Source: Paraprevotella stercoravium (GTDB lineage: Bacteria; Bacteroidota; Bacteroidia; Bacteroidales; Bacteroidaceae). From it: a stretch of 61,065 nt of DNA. The number at the start of each line of letters is the position of its first letter. Positions within the stretch are counted from its first letter, which is position 1. Location of the stretch: the NCBI GenBank assembly GCA_018883665.1, contig JAHLFU010000024.1, positions 1 through 61,065 on the forward strand. Reading direction: 5' to 3'. Below are positions 27,452 through 33,227 of this stretch, piece by piece. The translations under genes were made by a program, and so were the position numbers. The notes under the pieces are model-generated. The model had not been told where the DNA came from. It did no database searches and saw only the letters and a program-made list of their open reading frames with translations.

Positions 27452-27484
27452 ATTTGCTGTGTAGGCAAACAGTCACTACCTTTG
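27452..27484 (+). promoter_or_regulatory. Promoter of leader transcript 1 (-33 TTTG, -7 TACCTTTG)
   Basis: TTTG at 27452-27455 and TACCTTTG at 27477-27484 are separated by 21 bases, an excellent Bacteroidetes promoter. From 27481 the sequence TTTGCAATGTCATAA is identical to that at 29568-29582. Confidence 0.7.
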
Positions 27485-27489
27485 CAATG

Positions 27490-27798
27490 TCATAAGGAAA
27501 TAAGGGTAACATATTAAGGTATTAGTTAGGATCTCGTGAGAGATATTATTGGTAAAAGGTTGTTTAGTTTTAAGGGTAATTTAAGGTAATTAAGGTAGTG
27601 ACTTATGACTCATGAAGAAGAATTCACTGTTAGTCATTTTAAATGACTACAGTGAGCAAGTTCTTCAAGGAAGAAAAACGAAAAAAGTTTACTTCCGCAA
27701 AAACAAGACAGGTGCTGTATACTGTGAAGTTGAGGCACCTTTAGAAAGAAAAAAATTCATTCATCATAAAAAGACATGCGTGAAAGCATGTCTTTTTT
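27490..27798 (+). ncRNA. Candidate leader transcript 1 with small ORFs
   Basis: From the promoter to a strong terminator this transcript would be about 310 nt. Its first 110 bases align with transcript 2: GTGAGAGATATTATTGGTAA here against GTGAAGAGTGTATTAGGTGA there, and both go on to TTTTAAGGGT or TTTAAGGGT. The aligned part can encode related peptides (DLVRDIIGKRLFSFKGNLR here), but with a TAG just upstream and no ATG. A 30-base near-palindrome lies at 27625-27654 inside the following ORF. Whether the RNA or the peptides matter is open. The bases 27166-27402 before it hold no gene that I can see. Confidence 0.45.
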
Positions 27799-27983
27799 CG
27801 TTTCTATACCCCACCAACATGTCAGCTCTGTTTAATTTAATTCACATCATACACCCGAACAAGATTAGAATTTTGTTTAGCAAAACAAAGTTCTTCCATT
27901 ATAAGTTTTATAAAGTCTGCAAAAGTTGTAAATGTTTCCACCCAAAATTGTCTATCAAAACTCCAAATCAAAACAAGAAATAA
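27612..27983 (+). CDS. Small hypothetical protein; likely only the first ~48 codons are real
   Basis: The frame from ATG 27612 is open for 123 codons. The first 48 look coding (MKKNSLLVILNDYSEQVLQG, then RKTKKVYFRKNKTGAVYCEV EAPLERKK split over two stretches). After that it runs straight through a strong hairpin terminator (27768-27798) into AT-rich sequence with junk-like composition. At the transition lies A7 (27749-27755). A -1 shift there reads Ile-His-Ser-Ser and stops at TAA 27767-27769, just at the terminator, giving 52 residues. So either the gene is frameshifted (mutation or homopolymer error) or it uses slippage on A-AAA-AAA. I do not recognise the family. Confidence 0.45.
   Translation: MKKNSLLVILNDYSEQVLQGRKTKKVYFRKNKTGAVYCEVEAPLERKKFIHHKKTCVKACLFSFLYPTNMSALFNLIHIIHPNKIRILFSKTKFFHYKFYKVCKSCKCFHPKLSIKTPNQNKK
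27768..27798 (+). terminator. Terminator of leader transcript 1
   Basis: AAAAAGACATGC (27768-27779), loop GTGAAA, then GCATGTCTTTTTT (27786-27798): a perfect 12-bp stem with a six-T tail. No gene follows on the plus strand for 1.7 kb. Confidence 0.85.
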
Positions 27984-28112
27984 AATCAAGATCTTCTTCG
28001 GACCCCCCAAATATGAATAGTCATTACATAAGTTTTTTCAGAAAAGAATATAAAAAGGGGCTGTACTCTGAATGAGCACACCCCCGATTTCATGTTATAG
28101 GGATTTCAAAAA

Positions 28113-29426
28113 TTAATCCTTGATGCGAATCAGCATATTAGCCAGAATAGCGGTAAGTCCTCCAGTAGTAATACCAGAAGCGAAAATGCTGCGTACAGCT
28201 TCAGGCAACTGTGTCAGAATCTCCGGAACAAGCTCTACACTCAAACCGAAAGAGAAACTCAAGGCCATAACCAAAGTAGCCTTGCGGTCAATCTTCTGAG
28301 CCGCAATAATACGGATACCCGCCGCAGCAACCGTACCGAACATCAGCAGTGTAGCGCCTCCCAAAACCGGTTCTGGCATCAACGAGAACACCAGTCCCAC
28401 CGCCGGAAAAAGCCCTAACAGGATCAGAAAACCGGCAATATAATAACCCACATAGCGGCTGGCAACTCCCGTCAACTGAATCATTCCATTATTCTGGGCA
28501 AAGATAGAGTTCGGGAAAGAGTTGAACACTCCAGCCAGGAATGAATTGAAACCGTCAGCCAGAATACCACCGGAAGCACGCTTCACAAAAACTTCACCTT
28601 CAACAGGTTCTCCGGAAATCAATGAATTGGCTGTAATATCACCATATGCTTCAATAGCGGTAATCAAATAAACAAGTCCCAAGGCGATAATGGCAGACCA
28701 GTCAAATGACAGACCATATTTAAAAGGTACCGGAATGTTGAAACCACCATAACTCTGCACGGCCGAAAAATCAACCATACCCATAGACCAAGCCACAGCA
28801 TAACCGATAACAAGGCCAATAACAATAGAACTCATACGCAAATAGCGGTTAGAACTTCTGTTGAAAATCACAATGAGTACCAATACCAAAGCCGCCAGAC
28901 CAATATAACGCAAAGATCCGAAACTTCCGTCAGCCTGAGCCACAGCTCCACCACCGCAAGCAGTAATACCCACTTTAATCAGACTCATACCGATAAGTGT
29001 CACCACAATACCGGATACCAACGGAGTAATGATCTTGCGGGTATATTTCAGTACACGACTAATAGCCATCTCTACAAATGAGGCCGCCATACAAGCTCCA
29101 AAAACCGAAGCCAAACCACCGGAAAGACCGGCAGCAATAATCGGACCGATAAATGAAAAGCTTGTTCCCTGGATACAAAGCAAACCGGTTCCGACCGGAC
29201 CGATCCGACGACATTGAATAAAAGTAGAGACACCTGATGCGAACAAAGCCATGGATACCAGAAAACCTGTAGTTTCCAAGTCCAGTTTCATGGCACCGGC
29301 AATAATGAGAGGGGGGGTAATGATAGCCACAAAAATAGCTAACAAGTGTTGCAATGCTGCAAACAAGGCATCTTTCACAGGCGGACGATCTTCCAGTCCA
29401 TAAATCAAATCTCCGTTTTCTTTCAT
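28113..29426 (-). CDS. Nucleobase:cation symporter-2 family permease (xanthine/uracil type)
   Basis: A 437-residue inner-membrane permease with about 12-14 hydrophobic segments. NCS2 features are visible: the N-terminal FAALQHLLAIFVAIITPPLI, the segment-3 motif TGLLCIQGTSFSFIGPIIAA, and the segment-10 region NSFPNSIFAQNNGMIQLTGV ASRYVGYY (NCS2 family signature). The composition favours the xanthine/urate (purine) branch over uracil, but this is an inference. It is monocistronic. Upstream lie two candidate minus-strand -7 elements (29441-29448 and 29471-29478) and an FNR-type palindrome shared with divergent leader transcript 2. Confidence 0.9.
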   Translation of the reverse strand: MKENGDLIYGLEDRPPVKDALFAALQHLLAIFVAIITPPLIIAGAMKLDLETTGFLVSMALFASGVSTFIQCRRIGPVGTGLLCIQGTSFSFIGPIIAAGLSGGLASVFGACMAASFVEMAISRVLKYTRKIITPLVSGIVVTLIGMSLIKVGITACGGGAVAQADGSFGSLRYIGLAALVLVLIVIFNRSSNRYLRMSSIVIGLVIGYAVAWSMGMVDFSAVQSYGGFNIPVPFKYGLSFDWSAIIALGLVYLITAIEAYGDITANSLISGEPVEGEVFVKRASGGILADGFNSFLAGVFNSFPNSIFAQNNGMIQLTGVASRYVGYYIAGFLILLGLFPAVGLVFSLMPEPVLGGATLLMFGTVAAAGIRIIAAQKIDRKATLVMALSFSFGLSVELVPEILTQLPEAVRSIFASGITTGGLTAILANMLIRIKD

Positions 29427-29440
29427 TTGATTTTTATTTA

Positions 29441-29448
29441 CAAAAATA
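29441..29448 (-). promoter_or_regulatory. Candidate -7 element of the permease gene
   Basis: Minus-strand TATTTTTG, 15 bases before the permease ATG; an identical sequence lies at 29471-29478. Either could serve. Confidence 0.4.
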
Positions 29449-29489
29449 TTACAATTGTTTTTTGAAACTGCAAAAATACAGCTTCTTAA

Positions 29490-29503
29490 TTGATTTATAT
29501 CAA
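29490..29503. promoter_or_regulatory. FNR/CRP-type palindrome between permease and leader transcript 2
   Basis: TTGATTTATATCAA matches TTGATnnnnATCAA exactly. Its centre is 67.5 bases upstream of the first base of the -7 element at 29564, the same as in copy 1. Being palindromic and placed between divergent genes, it could also control the permease. Confidence 0.6.
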
Positions 29504-29563
29504 GAAATAGCGAAAAAAAATATATAAAGGCATGATTTTCTTGACTTAAGGATAGAAATCATG

Positions 29564-29571
29564 TAAATTTG
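29564..29571 (+). promoter_or_regulatory. -7 element of leader transcript 2
   Basis: TAAATTTG matches TAnnTTTG and is followed by the 15-mer shared with transcript 1 (29568-29582). TTGAC at 29541 lies about 20 bases upstream as a weak -33 box. Confidence 0.65.
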
Positions 29572-29576
29572 CAATG

Positions 29577-29825
29577 TCATAATTAAGAAAAGAGTTATAT
29601 ACTCAAAGTTAAATGACTCTGTGAAGAGTGTATTAGGTGATAGATTGTTAATGTTTAAGGGTTTCAAAAATTATGACACTTTGCATTCTGTAAAACACTT
29701 GCAACAAGTGCTAACAGAAATGCGCTGGAGTGCTACGGACAATAAGGTTCGTTCAAGCACTCTTTAAATTGAAATTTATTAGTTTGTTTGCTTGAGGGCG
29801 TATCAGCGGATACTTCCTCTTTCTT
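29577..29825 (+). ncRNA. Candidate leader transcript 2 (paralogue of transcript 1)
   Basis: About 250 nt from promoter to a hairpin at 29794-29819 (GAGG..GTATC/GATAC..CCTC) followed by T-rich sequence. The first part is homologous to transcript 1, including the peptide-level pattern V-K/R..I/L-G-x-R-L..F-K-G. It also contains CACTTG/CAAGTG (29697-29711) and GAGTGCT/AGCACTC (29728-29762) stems. It lies directly upstream of the DUF3810 operon and could be its attenuated leader or an independent small RNA. Confidence 0.45.
29651..29767 (+). CDS. Small hypothetical protein in leader 2, 38 aa
   Basis: ATG 29651 to TAA 29765-29767 encodes 38 residues beginning MFKGFKNYDTLHSVKHLQQV and ending TDNKVRSSTL. 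The frame is open back to the promoter, so a GTG start further up is also possible. It is basic, with a likely amphipathic helix and no signal peptide. The family is not recognised. The 3' end of the ORF forms one arm of an RNA stem, so the sequence may be kept for structure instead. Confidence 0.35.
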   Translation: MFKGFKNYDTLHSVKHLQQVLTEMRWSATDNKVRSSTL

Positions 29826-29838
29826 TGTTTTTATAGGA
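29794..29838 (+). terminator. Hairpin and T-rich tail between leader 2 and the DUF3810 gene
   Basis: GAGG-GC-GTATC, loop AGCG, GATAC-TT-CCTC, then TTTCTTTGTTTTT. An imperfect nine-pair stem that ends 26 bases before the DUF3810 ATG; it could attenuate the operon. Confidence 0.5.
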
Positions 29839-29863
29839 GTCTCTCCTTAAAAATCCAACAATC

Positions 29864-30970
29864 ATGAAGCAACCCTACCGATTTCACCATATCATATCAT
29901 ATTATCGGAGCAACACCCTTCGATACGTAATTCTACTGCTTTTATTAGGATTTGTTCTTTTGTCTCGAATGAATCATGCGGTCGGAGAATTCTATGCCAC
30001 CCGCCTTTATCCCAAGATCTCCTATTTTCTGTCGCATCTGGCAAGCATATCACGTTTTTCTTTAGAAGAGTTGGTAGTCTGCCTCTTTGTCCTGCTGTTG
30101 CTCTTCCGTTTGCTGAAACTTCGTAAACATAATTGGAAGAAACAGATACGGAGTTGCATTGAAATTCTGCTTTGGATTACCGTTTGGTTTTATTGGGGTT
30201 GGGGGATCAATTATTTCAGACACTCTTTCTATCAGCGCATGATGTTAACTCCCGTTGCATATGAAGATTCTGTCTTTCAAAGCTTTCTGCATGATTACAC
30301 CGAAGCCCTGAACCAAAGTTACATATCTTTTGACAGGCATCCTGACACCAAGTTATGGGAAAAGGAAATCAGAAATATCTATCATACCATTCCTTCACAA
30401 GCATCCCTCTGCTTGCCTCAAGAGCATTTTATTCCCAAAAAACTGGCCTTCAATACCCTCTATTCCCAAGTAGGCGTGTTGGGATTCATGGGACCTTTTT
30501 TTTGCGAGATGCAAGTGAATGAAGACTTGCTACCATCACAATACCCTTTTACATATGCTCATGAACTGGCACATTTACTAAGCATAAGCAGTGAAGCCGA
30601 AGCAAATTATTGGGCATATAAGGTATGCACGGCCAGCAAGAATCCATCAGTCCGTTTCAGCGGTTACCTTGGTATATTGCCTTACGTCATGAATCAGGCA
30701 TACGGATGTCTTGATAACGAACAATATCATATCTGGGTCACAGGCATACGACCAGAAATTCTGGCACTGGCCGAACAGGAACATCTTTATTGGAAAGAAA
30801 AATATTCCCCGTGGATTGGAAAGATACAGAATATCTTGTATGAATCCTTTCTCAAAGGAAACCAAATCAGCAACGGACAAAAAAACTACGGACAAGTACT
30901 GTCTCTCATCATCTCTGAGCGCGAACAGCTGGCATTCAGCCTGAACAGCTCCTCAAAACCTATCAAATAA
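29864..30970 (+). CDS. DUF3810 family membrane-anchored putative metallopeptidase
   Basis: A 368-residue protein with three hydrophobic segments near the N-terminus (about 20-36, 68-84, 101-115) and a large soluble domain. A zinc-protease motif HELAH (His233, Glu234, His237) is followed by ISSEAEANYWAY, giving a downstream glutamate as third ligand, as in gluzincin-like families. The DUF3810 call is from its overall layout. The substrate is unknown. Its stop overlaps the ATG of the thioredoxin-like gene by one base (TAATG), so translation is coupled. It is the first gene of a three-gene operon behind leader transcript 2. Confidence 0.87.
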   Translation: MKQPYRFHHIISYYRSNTLRYVILLLLLGFVLLSRMNHAVGEFYATRLYPKISYFLSHLASISRFSLEELVVCLFVLLLLFRLLKLRKHNWKKQIRSCIEILLWITVWFYWGWGINYFRHSFYQRMMLTPVAYEDSVFQSFLHDYTEALNQSYISFDRHPDTKLWEKEIRNIYHTIPSQASLCLPQEHFIPKKLAFNTLYSQVGVLGFMGPFFCEMQVNEDLLPSQYPFTYAHELAHLLSISSEAEANYWAYKVCTASKNPSVRFSGYLGILPYVMNQAYGCLDNEQYHIWVTGIRPEILALAEQEHLYWKEKYSPWIGKIQNILYESFLKGNQISNGQKNYGQVLSLIISEREQLAFSLNSSSKPIK

Positions 30971-31557
30971 TGAAAAAACAATTTCTTTTTTTATGCTTAT
31001 ACTCCATCATGTTCCTGACATCTTGTATCAGTGAGCCGATGGAGTTCACAAATACAGGAAGCAAACTTTCTATAGGAGATACCATACCTGAATTTCAGGT
31101 TATCACACTGGATCAGGACACATTGACCCAAGACAGTCATCAAGAAAAAACGCTGGTATTGGTATTCTTCCACACGGCATGCAGTGATTGCCAAAAAGAA
31201 CTGCCTGTCATTGAACAGGTATATCGGGATTGCCGTCAGGATTCTTTATGGCAACTGATCTGCATTGGAAGAGAAGAGAAAGCAACAGCAGTAAAACAAT
31301 ACTGGCAACAACATCAATTTACCATGCCGGTATCTCCTCAGGAAACCCGAATTGTCTATGACCGGTTTGCCTATAACGGTGTCCCCATGCTTTATATAAT
31401 TGATGCACGGAATATCATCCGAGCCGTTTATAGTGATCAGAAAATGGCATCGTACGAAGAATTGAAGGAATGGATCCTAAAAGTCAATGAAGAAAATCAA
31501 AAAGACAAAGAATCGGCTTCATTTTTTCGGGCCAAATCACTAACTTCGCCGCTCTAA
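30970..31557 (+). CDS. Thioredoxin-like (TlpA-type) lipoprotein
   Basis: 195 residues. Signal peptide with lipobox FLTSC (Cys19) predicts a membrane-anchored periplasmic protein. A thioredoxin fold follows, with the redox pair in HTACSDCQKELP (Cys71 and Cys74) and a cis-proline region GVPMLYIIDARN. Such proteins reduce or oxidise disulfides outside the cytoplasm. It overlaps the DUF3810 stop by one base and precedes the LuxR regulator by 13 bases, so all three are one operon. The CSDC active site is unusual beside the common CxPC. Confidence 0.88.
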   Translation: MKKQFLFLCLYSIMFLTSCISEPMEFTNTGSKLSIGDTIPEFQVITLDQDTLTQDSHQEKTLVLVFFHTACSDCQKELPVIEQVYRDCRQDSLWQLICIGREEKATAVKQYWQQHQFTMPVSPQETRIVYDRFAYNGVPMLYIIDARNIIRAVYSDQKMASYEELKEWILKVNEENQKDKESASFFRAKSLTSPL

Positions 31558-31570
31558 AAAACAGACGCTT

Positions 31571-32194
31571 ATGAAAATTCTTCCGGAAATAGCAATTATC
31601 GATGCCAATACGCTAAGCAGCATCGGACTTCAGAATCTGATTGAAAAAATGATGCCCAATGCGGTTGTGCGCAAATTCAATTCATTCGAGCACTTCGTTT
31701 GCGACACTCCGGACATGTATTTCCATTATTTTATTTCTTCCCAGATTCTTATAGAACACAGCGCTTTCTTTGTAGAACGGAAACATAAGACCATCGTATT
31801 GACTTATGGACGTATCACCCTGCCTTACATTGCCAATTTTCATACTTTGAACATCTGTTTGGACGAAGAAATGATGATACGTGCTCTGCTGCGATTACAA
31901 CAGAGCGCCCATGCCGGCGGCCTGCATCTCCCACCCAAAATGCGCAAAACGATAACCAATCCGCAACTACAGAACTGGAGCGAACCAAACGGACTGACTT
32001 CACGTGAAATAGAAGTTCTGGTATGTATTGTACGAGGAATGGCCAACAAAGAAATTGCCGAAGAACTGAATATCAGCATTACCACAGTCATATCACATCG
32101 AAAAAATATTATGGAAAAGCTGAATATCAAGTCTGTTTCCGGATTGACCATATATGCCGTAATGAATGGATATATTGAAGCAGACAGAATATAA
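31571..32194 (+). CDS. LuxR-type transcriptional regulator with a degenerate receiver domain
   Basis: 207 residues. The C-terminal helix-turn-helix is clear at about 140-203 (LTSREIEVLVCIVRGMANKE, IAEELNISITTVISHRKNIM, EKLNIKSVSGLTIYA). The N-terminal 120 residues resemble a receiver (IAIIDANTLSSIGLQNLIEK), but the acidic pocket is reduced: Asp at position 11 is present, while the phospho-acceptor region reads YFISSQILIEH without an aspartate. It is therefore probably not phosphorylated in the usual way. No histidine kinase is nearby. It is the last gene of the DUF3810 operon and may be autoregulatory. Confidence 0.88.
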   Translation: MKILPEIAIIDANTLSSIGLQNLIEKMMPNAVVRKFNSFEHFVCDTPDMYFHYFISSQILIEHSAFFVERKHKTIVLTYGRITLPYIANFHTLNICLDEEMMIRALLRLQQSAHAGGLHLPPKMRKTITNPQLQNWSEPNGLTSREIEVLVCIVRGMANKEIAEELNISITTVISHRKNIMEKLNIKSVSGLTIYAVMNGYIEADRI

Positions 32195-32207
32195 AAAAAG
32201 CCCGGAA

Positions 32208-33227
32208 TTACTCATTCCAGGCTCCACAACGCGGACAAGTTCCTTTCTTGGAAATCTTTGCGCCACATTTTCCGCAAATATAACGCGAATAACCATGACG
32301 ATAATAACGGCGTAAAGCCCACCAGACAAAAAACGCCCAAAAAGGAATTCCCAAATAATATAAGGTTGCTACCGAAAAAAACAGATAGCACAGCATGCAG
32401 ACTCCCAGAAGCCCCAACAAATAAGGAACAGCTTCTGCCACTGTAAGTTGGCGTAGCACATCGTCAACGACTGCAATAGACAGAATCAGCATCAGCCACA
32501 CTGTAGACAAAAAAGAAGCCAAAATCAAAGGCTGCCCGAAAGGATTCAGTGTAGGATGAAAATAAAACTCCACCCATAAGGAAGGATTATTCTGTTGAAT
32601 TAAACCATAAAGCACTGCCGCCGTCGAAATAACCAGACACAATCCTGTGGGATAAAAACTGGCTATATCATCAAAAAAAACCATCCGAAAACGCTGACGC
32701 CTCATCTTGCGAATAAGATAAAGTACAAACAACACGACCAGAGCTGACAAAAAATACAGCAGATGTTTATTACTGAACACATAAATAAATTCAGATATGG
32801 AATCGTCTGGAACCACTTGCTTCAACAAGGATTTTTCGTGAATCCATCCCATCGTAGACTGATCGCGGGCAACCTTCACCCAAACCGAATCAATTGAATC
32901 TTCCGGAATAATGGCCAGATCCGCAACAACAACCAAATCTCCCGCATTCAGATCAATAGAATCAATAAAATAAGTCCCGTTAAAATCAGTGTGCATCGGA
33001 CGATCTCCCTGAAGCCACAGACTATCACTACAGACTTTAAAATTATAATTAAGCCCATAATGATGCTGGTTCATAAAGTCCAGAGAATAGACTGAACTCT
33101 CAGAAACACTCCACTGATCGTCGTTGGAAGAGGAACGGTAGCAAGCAGAAAGGAGCAACACACACAATCCCCAAAATCCAAACACGAAACTCAACTTTAT
33201 TTTATTGAACACCTTCCTGATCTGCAT
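32208..33227 (-). CDS. Membrane lipoprotein with SH3-like part and C-terminal zinc ribbon
   Basis: 339 residues. A lipoprotein-like signal (LCVLLLSAC, Cys29) precedes a soluble domain ending in the SH3-like motif STMGWIHEKSLLKQVV (about 126-141). Then come about six hydrophobic segments (150-310), and finally a zinc ribbon CGKCGAKISKKGTCPRCGAW (about 317-336). The first ATG lies 26 bases inside the upstream U32 gene; a downstream start would lose the signal. It is the third gene of the metA-U32 operon. Function unknown; a lipobox and six membrane passes in one chain are unusual. Confidence 0.72.
   Translation of the reverse strand: MQIRKVFNKIKLSFVFGFWGLCVLLLSACYRSSSNDDQWSVSESSVYSLDFMNQHHYGLNYNFKVCSDSLWLQGDRPMHTDFNGTYFIDSIDLNAGDLVVVADLAIIPEDSIDSVWVKVARDQSTMGWIHEKSLLKQVVPDDSISEFIYVFSNKHLLYFLSALVVLFVLYLIRKMRRQRFRMVFFDDIASFYPTGLCLVISTAAVLYGLIQQNNPSLWVEFYFHPTLNPFGQPLILASFLSTVWLMLILSIAVVDDVLRQLTVAEAVPYLLGLLGVCMLCYLFFSVATLYYLGIPFWAFFVWWALRRYYRHGYSRYICGKCGAKISKKGTCPRCGAWNE

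Noticed and set aside
29427..29490. Purine riboswitch upstream of the permease
   Set aside because: The leader would be at most about 45 nt and shows no three-way-junction sequence.
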